A program made the position numbers and the translations under genes. Below are positions 31,244 to 42,075 of a stretch of DNA of 64,000 nucleotides, piece after piece; position 1 is the stretch's first letter; the number at the start of each line of letters is the position of its first letter. Origin of the DNA: Pegoplata infirma (lineage: Eukaryota; Arthropoda; Insecta; Diptera; Anthomyiidae). Under the pieces are notes generated by a model. It did not search any database. It was not told the origin of the DNA and saw only the letters and a program-made list of their open reading frames with translations. The stretch lies in NCBI GenBank assembly GCA_963921195.1, contig OY992539.1:39874518-39938517 (forward strand). Reading direction: 5' to 3'.

Positions 31244-31551
31244 CAAGAAAGGTCTTTCACAGGACACCCACTGATTGTCCTCAAACTGGAACTTAGGAAA
31301 GAGGGGAGCAAAATAAGAGCTACCTTTTTTTGTATAGCTGCCCAATCTCACATTTAGCAGGTCAAAGGGGAGGGGAAAACGGGATTTTTTTAGTTTTTTA
31401 AGATTTTTCCAATTTCTTCAAAAGAAACTAACTAAACATTTTATACAGGTCATAAGGTTTTTTTAAGACCCAATGGTGTATAGGTCGTGTCCAATTTTGG
31501 TTTCGTTAAGTTCGTTATTATCAAAAATGTATAATCGTTGGGGTAGTTTAA
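31244..31551 (+). mobile_element. Truncated CAAGGAAGG-family end within satellite
   Basis: CAAGAAAGGTCTTTCACAGG follows a satellite unit (GTCTCAGATTCTGA) directly; compare 1505 CAAGGAAGGTCTTTCGATGG. AGGGGAGCAAAATAAGAGC and an A-rich tract follow. No mirrored right end was found before the satellite resumes at 31552. Confidence 0.5.
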
Positions 31552-32110
31552 TTTTTTTTTATAGAAAAAATGTCTCAGAATCTGAGACTTTTTTATATAA
31601 AAAAATGTCTCAGAATCTGAGACTTTTTTTGTATAGAAAAAATGTCTCAGAATCTGAGACTTTTTTTATAGAAAAAATATCTCAAAATCTGAGACTTTTT
31701 TTATATAGAAAAAAATGTCTCAGAATCTGAGATTTTTTTTAAATAGAAAAAATGTCTCAGAATCTGAAACTTTTTTTATATAGAAAAAATGTCTCAGAAT
31801 CTGAGACTTTTTTTATACAGAAAAAATGTCTCAGAACGTCTCAGAATCTGAGACTTTTTTTATATAAAAAAATTTCTCAGAATCTGAGTCTTTTTTATAT
31901 AGAAAAAATGTCTCAGAATCTGAGACTTTATTTATAAAGAAAAAATGGCTCAGAATCTGAGAATTTTTATAGAAAAAATCTATCAGAATCTGAGACCTTT
32001 TTTATATAGGAAAAATGTCTAAGAATTTGAGACTTTTTTTATATAGAAAAAATGTCCCAGAATCTGAGACATTTTTATAAAGAAAAAATGTCTAGGGTCT
32101 GATACTTTTT
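31552..32110 (+). repeat. Satellite of a 17-bp hairpin, ~37-bp unit, about 15 copies
   Basis: The unit is approximately TTTTTATATAGAAAAAAT + GTCTCAGAATCTGAGAC. The second part is a perfect inverted repeat (8-bp arms around one A). Period 35-40 bp. Open frames through it are array artefacts. Units are close to identical from 31565 to 31960 and diverge at the 3' side. Confidence 0.9.
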
Positions 32111-33319
32111 TATTTTCGTATTTAAATTTTATAAAAAAATTTAAAAAAATATTTTTTTCAATTCTTTAAATATTTCAACATGGATTTAATTTGACAGCAA
32201 TCATATTAATCTGCGAAAAAAAAATATCTTTAAAAAATGTTCATTACATAAATACATTAAAAAAAAAAATCTATCTAACCTTATAAAATTTTCAAACTCA
32301 AATACCATTAAGGAAACCATTGTCGATGAGCTTAAAAATCATGACAACAACAATTTTTTTTTCCTCTCACTAATGACTTTTAGTAGACATAGAATTCTAT
32401 GTAGAATTTTTTTGGTATTTCCGGGAAAACAAAAAACATGTGTATCTACTATAGACAAGGAAGTAACAGGAACAAGGATCATAAAAATAAAATTTTTAGC
32501 TAACAGACGCCATTTACTTAGCCTGCCATGCCAGCCTGCCATATGTGCTAAAACAGCGATTTTTGTCTGATTTAATGTAAAAACCAAATCAGCAAAAAAT
32601 AAAACAAAATTACGAAAAAATGCGCGTATTTTCATGTTGTATCATGTCTTTACTTGTTTTGAACTTGTGATAAGGGTATGAATTTTGTTCTATTTTCTGT
32701 TTTTTTTAGCTCTATTTAGGCATATGTTTATCTATTAGCTAACCAAAGAAAGAAAAAAATTGGAAATAAATGTTTAAACCTAGACATTTTTGGGAGGGGG
32801 AGGAGATGGGGGGAGGGTGAGGTTATATAACCACATACCTATAAATATGGAAAATGTAAATGTTTTAGTTTGTTTAGTGGGTGGGTAGTAAGTTAAAGGG
32901 GATTTTTGTTATTTAGATTTTATGTGGTTTTATATGTGAGAGAGAGAGAGTGGGGTTTTAAGGCAAGAAAAATCCTTTGATTGGTTTTGGTTAAGTAATT
33001 AAATTAACTAAATTGAATTGGCCAATTGAAGAGATTATGTTGTTAAAGCAAAAAGGAATTAGTTAAGATAAATTAAATTACAAAGAGTCACAAAATTTAA
33101 GAAATTAAGTTATTAAGGAAATTGTAATAAAAGGAGTATTAGGAAATGAAAAAATTGTTTCTAAAAAAATTTTTAGATTCTGAGAATTTTTTTCTTTTAA
33201 AAGTCTGAGATTATTAGATTTCAGCCACTCTTTATATTCTTAAAATTTTTCTTGAATAATACTTATAACCGTATTTTAGAAGATACGATTTTAAAAATTT
33301 CTTTGTAAATGTATTTTTA
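32111..33319. other. AT-rich stretch, no gene
   Basis: 32340-32640 contains GACATAGAATTCTATG (perfect palindrome near 32385), a TAACAGACGCCATTTACTTAG block and 'caaaacatgtgtatctac'. 32790-32825 is purine-rich (GGGAGGGGGAGGAGATGGGG). 32938-32952 is a short GA run. 33160-33215 is a decayed unit of the CTGAGA satellite. Nothing else recognised. Confidence 0.45.
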
Positions 33320-33500
33320 ATATGATAATGTTTTTAGGCTGTTATCAAATTTTAAAAAAAGTTGCAGGACGCCACCTCCGTTTGACTTTATAAGTAGTGT
33401 GACCATTTTTTTCTGAGTTCAAATCAGTACGCCCAAGTTTTTATGTTTATTTTCTAGATAAAACTCTCTAAAACATTTTTTCTACGGAAAAACACTGATG

Positions 33501-35799
33501 GGTGATTCCAGGTCAAACCGCGCAGAAAACTGTCATTTTCGGATTTGTCACCTCCGATTTTATTGAAATTCGCAAAACATATTTCACATGCGTTGTTTTC
33601 ATAAAATTATTACCTTACAGGCTCCCAAAATGTTTAGTTTTCGAAATATGGCGTCTTGAAAATTGGCAAAAACATAAAATTTTCAATAAGGTGCACATAC
33701 AAAGTCACCCATAACTTTAAAACTATAAAACCCACAATTACCAAATAGGTACCATTTGAAAGCTGAAAAGATTACCTTAAAAGTGACATGCACAATTTTT
33801 TCTTGTAATGAAAGGTCAAAGGTCATATTTCAATGTCTAATGTTCAAAGACCTATATCTCAAAATCCGATATTTTTAAAATTCTCAAAAAAATATATGAT
33901 AACAATCAAGTCTTTCCCTACATTTATATCAAAATTTCAGGGTGGACACTCATATGGTTCCAAAGTTACAGAGGAAAACGTGCTCGAAGGCAAGGTTTTT
34001 TCTACGAGTTCATATGAAAAATATTGCACAAACAAAACAATATACATAGTCGTAAACAAAGGTGCGGGCCTAGAACAAGGTTTAATACTTTTTATGTATT
34101 TTGTGTTATATTGTAGGGGTTTTCTTGATATTTTACAAGGAAAGTCCTCGAAAGTGAACATACCTGATTTCTTTGAAATTTATACACAAGCTAGAAAAAA
34201 TAATTCTAAAATCAACCAGTCTGAGCTTGTCGGCCTAAATTCAGTTTAAACGGGGTTAAAAATTACCCATTTTTAGTTATTTTAAAGTTTAGGTACTTTA
34301 TATTAATGCCACACACAGAAAAAAGTGTTCCAAATATCCAACTGAAATTCAGTTAATACTTACAACTAAAAATGGGTTGATACATTTATATATAGGTTGT
34401 CTCAATTGAATTTCGGTAGTATCAACTAAAATTCGGTTGATACAGCAGACATTTAGTTGAAATGACAACAAAATTCGGTTGTCACACCAAAAAATTTGTA
34501 GCGACAACCGAATAATGTGTTGATGCAACTAAAACATTCGATTGGAAACTTATTTTTCTGTGTGCACATACAACAGATCGGTTTAATTCGAAACCTATAT
34601 TCTTCCATAGTAGGGAAATAGGAATGGGGTGGGGGAACCGTATGTTCAAAGCGGAATAAAGCTCATAAACAAGAATATAATCAAGCATAAAAATGATTTA
34701 GAAATGAAAACACTAATGTTTCGAACTTCTTTCAATTTTTGCCTTATTTTATTTTGGACACACTAATAAAGATATTTTTTTTTAAATTCGGATGAAACCC
34801 GACCTGTAAGAAAAACTGCCAATAAAAAATTCATGTGATTGCTTAATAAATAGAAAATAGTACCAACAATGAATTTGTTTTACAAAAACTATATAGTTTA
34901 ACAAAAACTATACATTTTTAACAAAAACAATTATGCAACAAATAAAATGTCTCATACAGACGTCAATTTTTTTTTTTAATGAAACGGATCTGATATATGT
35001 GGCATCAATGTACCTAAAAGTTAAAATTACTAAAAATCTATCATTTTTGACTACCGTTTAACTAAATTAAGACCAATAAGCTCAGACAGTTTGATGTTAG
35101 ATATTTGTTGTCTTTTATAGGCATAAATTTCAAAGAAATTACGTATGTTCACTTTGAAGATTTTCCTTGTAAGAAAACAAGAAAGCCCTACGATAAAATT
35201 CAGTTTTGATAGTGAAATAAAATTCAGGAGGTCGAAATATTAATAAATAATGGGCTCAGTTTTAAGGTCCATCCCATTGTTTGTTTACTGCTATACTGCT
35301 TAGTGTGTGTAAGCTTTTGCATATGAACACGTTTTCCTCTGTAACTTTGGAACCATATGAGTGTCCACCTTAAAATTTTGATACAAATGTAGGGAATAAC
35401 TTGATTGTTATCATATATTTTTTTGAGAATTTTAAAAATATCGGATTTTGAGATATAGGTCTTTGAACATTAAACCTTGAAATATGACCTTTGACCTTTC
35501 ATTACATGAAAAAATTGTGCATGTCACTTTTAAGGCAATCCTTTTAGCTTTCAAATGGTACCTATTTTGTAATTGTGGGTTTTATATTTTTAAAGTTATG
35601 GGTGACTTTCTATGTGCACCTTATTGAAAATTTGACGTTTTTGGCAATTTTTAAGCAGCCATATTTCGAAAACCGAAAGTTTTTGGAGCCAGAAAGGTAA
35701 TGATTATAGGAACACTATCCATTTGCAATATATTTGGAAAATTTTATTTAAATCGAAGGTGAGAAATCCGAATGCTGTGTGGTTTGAGCTGGATTTGCC
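33501..35799. mobile_element. 2.3-kb fold-back element with ~810-bp arms
   Basis: The left arm runs from GGTGATTCCAGGTCAAACC through CACCCATAACTTTAAAACTA, ATGAAAGGTCAAAGGTCATA, GGTGGACACTCATATGGTTC and TGAGCTTGTCGGCC to about 34311. The right arm mirrors it from about 34990 to 35799 (GAACCATATGAGTGTCCACC; TATGACCTTTGACCTTTCAT). CTGATG stands at both outer borders (33495-33500; 35800-35805), a possible 6-bp TSD. A 138-codon frame at 33833-34249 lies wholly in the left arm, is broken in the right arm and has no known domain, so I do not call it a gene. A MITE sits near the loop. Confidence 0.85.
34312..34564. mobile_element. CACAGAAAAA MITE with AACYGAATTTAGTTG units, ~250 bp
   Basis: The left end CACAGAAAAAAGTGTTCC mirrors the right end GGAAACTTATTTTTCTGTG. 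The body is rich in CAACTAAAATTCGGTTG and its inverse. The opposite arm of the fold-back gives the empty site (GCCACATATATCAGATCCG against GCCACA + MITE + CACATACAACAGATCGG), so this is an insertion. The end sequence matches the element at 18338. Confidence 0.75.
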
Positions 35800-36724
35800 C
35801 TGATGTTTTTTCAACACTCAAAAATTGACGGGTAAACTAACTAACACCAACTATTTTGATTAAAAACAACTGCGAAAAAAAATGTTAAAAGACATCTATT
35901 AAAAACAACTGTTATCGTTATTTTTTTAGAAAATTTATTTGACTTTAAACGACTTCATTTGAATGTTTTGATCGCTTCAATGCAGAAAATATAACAAAAT
36001 TCCACAGTTTTTTTTCCGCAAGTTTTGACAACTTTTCATTTAAGAAAACTTCCCGGCTTATATGCACGTGTTTTTTTTACGGTCCTGATTTTCTAAGCGC
36101 TTTTTGAAATAATCTCTGATGGCATTAACTCATCTAAGATCTCAGAATGATATGAATTCATGGAATTTACATATTTTTCCTAAAAATATAAAAAATCCAT
36201 CGGTCTATTATACTTTTCTTTATAGAAAACATAAAAGATTCTGTGCGCAATTTCATATAAATTTAGGAAGATCCAATAACATCATTCTCAGATACATTTT
36301 TCATTATAAATTATCTCATGGTCAGACAGACTTAAGTTATAAAAACAAATCGGATGACTTAAAGGTATTATGGAAATTCAAGTTTTTGTATAAATTTTCA
36401 AATTATTTTTTATGTTAAATGTTTAAAAATCAATACAATCAGTACATATTTCAAAAAATCAGTACAAATCAGTACAACGTTTTTGGATCAGTACACATGA
36501 TCAAAAATCAGTACATGTACTGATCAAATCAGTACGAATGGTCAGCCTATATATAAGCCAATGATTAATAAAAGAAAATAAGAATTACTGTTTTCATTTT
36601 TTTTAAGTAAATCAAAAAATTTAGTAACTGGAATAATAATAATTCACCTCGTGGTGAATAAAATTATTCACCAGCTGGTGAATAAAAAAATGTTCACCAG
36701 ATGGTGAATAAAACGTAACATAAT

Positions 36725-36884
36725 TGTTTTTCGTCAATATTTTTTTTTTTTCATCAATATTTTTTCTTCACAAATTTTTTTTTCATCCATATTTTTTTCA
36801 TCAATATTATTTTTTTCATCAATATTATTTTTTTCATCAATATTTTTTTTTCATCAATATTTTTTTTATCAATATTTTTTTTAC
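36725..36884 (+). repeat. CATCAATATTT minisatellite array of the third B copy
   Basis: About nine units following hairpins at 36645-36715 and AAAACGTAACATAATTG. It ends abruptly at the F1 terminus, TTTTTTTTACCCTCCAACC. Confidence 0.9.
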
Positions 36885-36887
36885 CCT

Positions 36888-37222
36888 CCAACCACAGTAT
36901 GGGGGTATACTCACTTTGTCATTCCGTGTGTAACGCATCGAAATATCGGTCTAGGACCCCATAAAGTATATATTTTATTGATCAGTGATCGATTCTAAGA
37001 CATTCTAGCGATGTCCGTCTGTCCGTCTGTAGAGGATACAGTCCAAAATAGAAGACTAGACTTCCGAAGTTTGAAACGAATATGTCTTATATTCCTAGGC
37101 AGGTTGAGTTCGGAAATGGGCAAAATCGGACCAAGGAAAAAAAAGTTCCCTCGTGGAGAACTAAACCAACCTAAGAAAACCAGCATTTTTTGCAGGGTTT
37201 TTTGTACTTTTTCTAAGCAAAT
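36888..37222 (-). repeat. Family F1 fragment, minus strand, truncated
   Basis: Begins ACCCTCCAACCACAGTATGG and is collinear with the reverse complement of 9860-10140 (GAAATATCGGTCTAGGACCC; GTCCGTCTGTCCGTC; ATATTCCTAGGCAGGTTGAG). It ends at 37222 in the GTACTTTTGCTAAGCAAAT region, where the RTE fragment begins. The undisturbed word GTCTTATATTCCTAGGCAGG here gives the empty site for the insertion at 50515. Confidence 0.85.
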
Positions 37223-37223
37223 C

Positions 37224-37927
37224 CTATAAGGAGCATAGGGCCTCAACAAACTTCCTCCACTCAGATCTATCAATCGCTTTGTTTTTACTTCGCTCCAGCT
37301 TTTGCGCGTTTTTCTTATCTCGGAGTCGCTTTGTCTTCGCCACGACTAAGCTGGTCGCCCCGTTCTTCGACTTCCCTGAGGGTTCCATTCAATAGAATTT
37401 CGGGCAATATCGGACGGTTGTTTGCGGAGTGTATGTCCGATCCAATTCCACTTTCTTCTCTGTATTTCTACGCACAGCGGTGTTTGCATTGTTTCACGCC
37501 ACAGGTTGATATTCGAAATAGTTCGTGGGTAGAAGATTCGTAGAATTCTTCGAAGACATTTGTTAACGAAAACTTGCAAGGATTTAATATCTTGGGAGGC
37601 AACGTTCCAAGTTTCGCATCCATATACCAACGTTGATTTTGCGTTGGAGTTAAATATATTAATTTTAATATGACGTGATGTTTTGGACGATTTCCACACT
37701 TTATTAAGCTGACCAAACGATTGTGTGCCCCTTTTTTATTCTACTAGCAATATCTTCGCTAGATCCCCCAGTTCGATTGATAATGGCTCCGAGATAGCAG
37801 AATGTATCGACTTCTCTAATGTTTCATTATTTACTATGAAGGAATTTACGTTTTCGGAGTTAACACGCATGAACTTTGTCTTTTTTATATTTATCTTGAG
37901 CCCCGTAACACTGTCACTTGTTTTCAT
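37224..37927 (-). pseudogene. RTE-type non-LTR retrotransposon, C-terminal fragment
   Basis: On the minus strand, about 37927-37736 reads a post-catalytic RT piece with GLKINIKKTKFMRVN, and about 37699-37346 reads the characteristic C-terminal domain with SNAKSTLVYGCETW, FVNKCLRRILRIF, RRKWNWIGHTLRK and a GRP motif. It closes with SEWRKFVEALCSL and a stop at 37224-37226. This series is the usual C-terminus of RTE-clade ORF2 proteins. The catalytic RT core and endonuclease are absent (5' truncation, normal for LINEs), and at least one frame shift separates the two parts. It is bordered by an F1 fragment at its 3' end and a B minisatellite at its 5' end, so it was probably inserted in family B. 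Dead copy; no function expected. Confidence 0.9.
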
Positions 37928-38130
37928 CTATATTTTTTCATCAGTGTTTTTTTTTCTTCAATATTTTTTTTTTTCATCAATATTTTTTTCGTTAATATTT
38001 TTTGTCATAAATTTTATTTTCATCAATATTTTTTCTTTTTTTCATAATTTTTTTTTTTTTCATCAAATCTTTTTTTTTATCAATAATTTTTTTTCGTTAA
38101 AAACTTTTTTTCATCAAAAACTTTTTTTTT
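37928..38130 (+). repeat. CATCAATATTT minisatellite, continuation of the B copy
   Basis: About ten degenerate units (TTTTCATCAATATTTTTTTC, TTTTTCGTTAAT, TTTATCAATAAT), then GACAAACACAGAAAGATTGA and the B tail. Confidence 0.85.
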
Positions 38131-38380
38131 TATCGACAAACACAGAAAGATTGATGAATATCACCAGAATGTCTTAGAAACCTTTGCGATCAATAATATT
38201 TTAACATTATGGGGTCCTCGACCGATATTTCAATGCCTTTTGCATAGAATCAGAAATTAATCAAGAAAAATTTTGCTTTGGAAAGAACATTTATACTGCC
38301 AATCATTATCATGATTCAATGGTTTGGGTACAAGAGTACAAACTTCGCAGACATATTTTATTAAGTTTATGTAAATACAA

Positions 38381-38879
38381 ATTCAAACGATCAATGTTAA
38401 AACTGAAACCCATTTTCCGGCAAATACTGGTGTAGAGTATTTTTGTAATCATCTATCTTATCTCGTCCTTTTCCAAAATTCCCCTCCATTTATAACAAAA
38501 AAAAAACTGCAATTATTTTAAAAAACAAAAACTAAATGCATTTAAATATTTGTCATTTAACACTATATAATAATAGTTTTAATTTCCATTATATTCAATC
38601 CAAAAACAAAGATTGAAAATTATTTCATCACCAAAAATTCATATATATACAACTGCATTCAACACTAGATTTAAAATGAAAATTCTAAAAATATTTCCAC
38701 AGATTATCATTATTATTTTTGTTCACGGGGCTTTTGTATGTTTTCATTTAATTTACACTTAACTGATGTAATAATATAAGCAGTGAGAGGCATTAGTTTA
38801 TCCATTCATCCGTTTGTCTGTCCAGCCATCTATCTATTCATCCTTTTATACACGTTGCCATATTTAGTATTATTTAAAG
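38381..38879. other. AT-rich stretch, nothing recognised
   Basis: No repeat ends or frames. CCATTCATCCGTTTGTCTGTCC at 38798 recalls F-type cores but stands alone. Confidence 0.4.
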
Positions 38880-38881
38880 TA

Positions 38882-39210
38882 CACTCAAAAAACAAATATT
38901 AGTAATAAAATTGCAAATTGCTAAATTTTAGTAAGATAACTAATAAATTTAGTTAAACAAAAAAAATTAACTGAAAAATATAAAAAAGTTAGATTTTTAC
39001 TAAAAAGTTGCAATAAAAGTATAAACACACATTTCTTAAAATTATTGACAGACAAAATTTTAAAAATAAATTTATTAGTGAACTTAACCCTCGAACCTCA
39101 AATCAAAAAAAAAATTTTTGAGAACTAAAACCTCAAAATTAACCTCACTTTTTGGTAAATGTTTATAGTCGGGATATAAAAATTATACTATTGAGAATTT
39201 CTTTTGAGTG
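38882..39210. mobile_element. CACTCAAAA MITE, 329 bp, TA TSD
   Basis: CACTCAAAAAACAAATATTA at the left and CACTCAAAAGAAATTCTC (reverse complement) at the right, with TA at 38880-38881 and 39211-39212. The interior has TTAGTAA/TTACTAA words, like the 23837 relative. No coding sequence. Confidence 0.75.
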
Positions 39211-39369
39211 TATGGATGTGAGTATCCTAGATACCTGTACAATGCAGTGATGCCGGACGAAAGTAAAAAATTCTCCGCTTCTCCAAAACAAATCACATAT
39301 TTTTTGGATTTTTGGCAGGTAATTTTTTAACCAGTAGAATTTTGACATACAAATTGAGTTGAATAACAA

Positions 39370-40500
39370 GTTGAAAAGTTAAATTCGACTTGGCCGAATC
39401 CAAGAATACCCTACACAATGCCCTTTTTAAGTGACAGAATTTGCTTACGTGAAAAAAATTACCAATTTTGATTAGAAATATTTTATTTTGAGTAAAAATG
39501 TAATTTTTAAAGTAATTTTTGTAAAAAAAAATGCAATTTTTTTTTAGTGTAAAATTTTTTTTCGAGTGTAACTTTTCTTTAGTGTAAAAATATTTTTGAG
39601 TCAAAACAAGTGAGAGTGTTAAATCAAGGGGCGTTATTTTTTTGGGGTCCACATCCAGGATTTTTAACTTCTTTTTACACAAAAATGTTGCATTTGCTTA
39701 ACAAAAGTACAAAAAAACCCTGCAAAAAAAGCGGTTTTTCTGATGTTGGTTTAGTTCTCCAAGGGGGAACTTTTTTCCCCATGGTCCGATTTTGCCCATT
39801 TCCGAACTAAACTATTCGTGCCAAACTTAGGAAGTCTAGCTCTTTTATTTTGGACTATATAGTGTCCTCTACATTCGCTAAAATGTCTTAGATTCGATCA
39901 CTGATTAATAATATATACTTTATGGGGTTCTAGATCGATATTTTGATGCGTTACACTCGGAATGACAAAGTGAGAATACCCCCATACTGTGGTTGGAGAT
40001 GATGTAAAATATTTTTGTGATTTGCCATTGGTAAACAAGTTTTAAAGGCATTGGTAACTTACCAATGCTTTTAAAACTGTTTTTTAACATGTGAATTCAA
40101 GGTGAAACCAATCTGAAATTTAGGTTTTTGTTTATAACTTTTGAACCACTTGACCGATTTTGCTGAAATTTAATATCAACTTGACCTGGGGAACGACAAA
40201 GATATATGTCAAGCTTATACAGCCTCAGGAGTACCTTTCAAAAGTTAGTCTGTTCTTTATCTCGTAAATTCCCAAAAAAAAAAAAACATTGCCAAAATTC
40301 AAACTTTTGCGTATAACTCTTAAACCACTAGACCGATTTTGCTGGAATGCAATACAAACCTGACCAGATAAATTACACACATATTTGTTAAACTTTAGAA
40401 GTCTCAGTAAATTCTTTCAAAAGTTAGCTTGTTTTCTACAGATGGACGGACGGACATCGTTAGATCGACTTAAAATAGATCCAGGATCATGAATATATAT
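39370..40500 (+). repeat. Family F3 copy, interrupted by F1 and cut by a palindrome
   Basis: Starts AAAAGTTAAATTCGACTTGG, GAATACCCTACACAATGCCC, a TTTTTGAGTGTAAAA series, then an F1 insertion (39606-39998), then GTGAATTCAAGGTGAAACC, TAACTTTTGAACCACTTGAC, GGACGGACGGACATCG and AGGATCATGAATATATAT, where the palindromic element at 40501 interrupts it. The typical F3 end (ACTTTATGGGGTCC...GGGTATAAAA) is missing. Confidence 0.75.
39606..39998 (+). repeat. Family F1 copy nested in F3
   Basis: ACAAGTGAGAGTGTTAAATC, CCAAGGGGGAACTTTTTTCC, ATGGTCCGATTTTGCCCATT, TATGGGGTTCTAGATCGATA, CCCATACTGTGGTTGGAG. It lacks the GGAC run and part of the 5' hairpin, so it is internally deleted. Flanking F3 wording continues on both sides. 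Confidence 0.8.
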
Positions 40501-41603
40501 TAGGGCTTCTCGTTAAATCTAAACTTTCAAATTTCGTCTCGGAATACCTGTCGAACGATGGCCACGGAACAGCTGATTGTGGGAAAATTTATGAAAAAAT
40601 GTTGCAAGGCCGCCTTAAGTCGGCAACCAGCGGTCAAAGTTTAAAAAAATTATGTTTTTCGACCAAATTTCATGTCCGAATTTTAGAAATTTTTGCGTGC
40701 TTTATGGGAAAAATATTTTGAAAATTCCAAAATAGCGATTTTGGTATATAGCGCTGATTTTTATACAAAAAAAAATATTTTTGGACCAAATTGTTCTTAA
40801 AACTTGAAAAATGTTGAGTGTGTTATGTGAAAAATATTAAAAAAATATAAAAACACGATTTTGGTCCCAAAATCGATGATCAGCATTTATTTACCAAAAT
40901 CGCATTTGTTTAAAAATCAGCGTCTGTGGACCAAAATCTCCTTTTTGGAGTTCCCATAAAGTACGCAAATTTTCATATTTTTGGAGCCGGATTTGGTAAA
41001 AAAAATCGAACATGAATTTTGCTCGAAAAACGTTTTTTTTTTTTTCAAATTTTGAACCCTGGTTGCAGACTGAAGATGCCCTTGCAAAATTTTTTCATAA
41101 ATTTTCCTACAATCAGCTATTCCGCGGCTATCGTTTGGCAGGTATTACGACACGAATTTCGAAAGTTTAGATTAGAGATGGGCGCGTGAATGATTTTTGA
41201 CTCACACTCACTCACGATCATATTTTTTGAACTCACTCACAATCACGAAACACTTATGTATTTATACCAAAAAAATTTTAAAAACTAAAATTTTACAAAA
41301 TTTTAAGCAAAATTTAAAGTTCAGCGAAATTTAATAATTTTTTTTTTTTGCTTTTTTCGGACAAAATCTTAAGTTTAGCCAAATTTAAAAGTTTTTCTGT
41401 TGCTTTTTTTTAGTACAAAAGTAAATATGAAGAAAAAAAAATCACGCAAACTCACGTAAAAAATTCGACTCACGCACACTCACTCATGCAATTTTTTCCC
41501 CCCCTCACAAGCAAAATTGAATTCAATCACACTCATCACGTGTGAATCACGCTCTCATCTGCTCATGTGCCCATCTCTAGTTAAGATATGACGGGACACT
41601 CTA
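40501..41603. mobile_element. Palindromic hAT-like element, interrupted, ~700 bp without insert
   Basis: Left TAGGGCTTCTCGTTAAATCT, AAACTTTCAAATTTCGTCTC, GGAACAGCTGATTGTGGGAA is mirrored by right TTCCTACAATCAGCTATTCC, GACACGAATTTCGAAAGTTT, AGAT...AAGATATGACGGGACACTCTA. The reverse complement of the right end, TAGAGTGTCCCG, is close to the TAGCGTGTCCCG end at 8846, so both belong to one superfamily. A hAT MITE (41173-41579) split the right arm. No matching 8-bp TSD was found around the outer ends. Confidence 0.75.
41173..41579. mobile_element. hAT MITE, 407 bp, 8-bp TSD (7/8)
   Basis: TIR TAGAGATGGGC is perfect at both ends. The TSD is GTTTAGAT (41165-41172) and GTTAAGAT (41580-41587). The interior is made of CACTCACTCACGATCA-type words (ACTCACACTCACTCACG, ATCACACTCATCACG). 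A rotted fragment of the same element lies on the minus strand at 54850-55050. Confidence 0.85.
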
Positions 41604-42075
41604 TTGGACGTTTTATTAGAATTTTGTGTATAATTTTTTAAAAAGGACAAAAATTACCCCTTTAAATGTTACTTTGAGGGTTAATATGTTTTAAGAAAAG
41701 AATAACAATACAATTTCACTGAAGATATCAAACCGTTTTACTTTTTAAGGAATTTTGCTAATATCCCACGAACTTTTGGTCTTTTACAATCCCTTGTGAA
41801 ATTTGATGCAGAAACATGTTAACCCTTTAAACGCGCGTCTTAGTGGTTTTCGATGTGGATATTTGCAAAAAGAACCAAAATGACTACTAAAAATGCAAAA
41901 TAGGAGGTTAGAACCGCCACTGAAGACATCTTTAAACATTATTACCTCATTATTAGATTAAAATTTTTTTTAACTTATTTCAAATGCCAGGGAGAAAAAA
42001 ATTAAAAACTTCAGTGGGCCATAAAAAAATTCGAGCTAAGTTTTCAAAACCCTTCAGAGGTTTTGGTTTTCCATT
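41604..42075 (+). repeat. Second copy of the 600-1190 repeat
   Basis: Collinear with 640-1190: AAAAAGGACAAAAATTACC, GGGTTAATATGTTTTAAGAA, ACGCGCGTCTTAGTGG, ACCAAAATGACTACTAAAAA, CTTCAGTGGGCCATAAAA, TTTTCAAAACCCTTCAGAGG. It adjoins the palindromic element directly. Confidence 0.75.

Larger units (their letters stand above)
33395..36549. mobile_element. hAT-like element, 3155 bp, 8-bp TSD with one mismatch
   Basis: The TSD is TTTATAAG (33387-33394) and TATATAAG (36550-36557). Ends are TAGTGTGACCATT at the left and TAGGCTGACCATT (reverse complement) at the right. The terminal 8-bp duplication and TAGTG start fit hAT. CAGTAC-rich ends occur on both sides (AATCAGTACGCCC; AAATCAGTACGAATGG, with several more copies of TCAGTAC at 36440-36540). 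No transposase domain recognised; the frame at 36119-36418 has no motif I know. The interior is largely another element (33501-35799). Confidence 0.75.
33320..38380 (+). mobile_element. Family B copy split by multi-level insertions
   Basis: B wording starts at 33320 (ATGATAATGTTTTTAGGCTG, GTTGCAGGACGCCACCTCCG, TTTGACTTTATAAG), breaks at 33394, and resumes at 36550 (TATATAAGCCAATGATTAAT, AGAATTACTGTTTT, hairpins, CATCAATATTT array). It breaks again for F1 and RTE fragments (36888-37927) and ends with the array, TCGACCGATATTTCAATGCC and ATTATCATGATTCAATGGTT to about 38380. Copies at 10275 and 17640 supply the uninterrupted wording. Confidence 0.8.

Noticed and set aside
31473..31937. Frames of 85 and 61 codons with a repeated S-E-T-F peptide
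   Set aside because: Direct translation of the hairpin satellite, not a repeat protein.
32385..32400. GACATAGAATTCTATG palindrome as a regulatory operator
   Set aside because: A single short palindrome in AT-rich repeat-laden DNA has no support as a binding site.
33833..34249. 138-codon open frame
   Set aside because: It lies in one arm of a fold-back element, is broken in the other arm, and shows no domain or signal I recognise.
37331..37543. 70-codon plus-strand frame
   Set aside because: Shadow of the minus-strand RTE C-terminal remnant.
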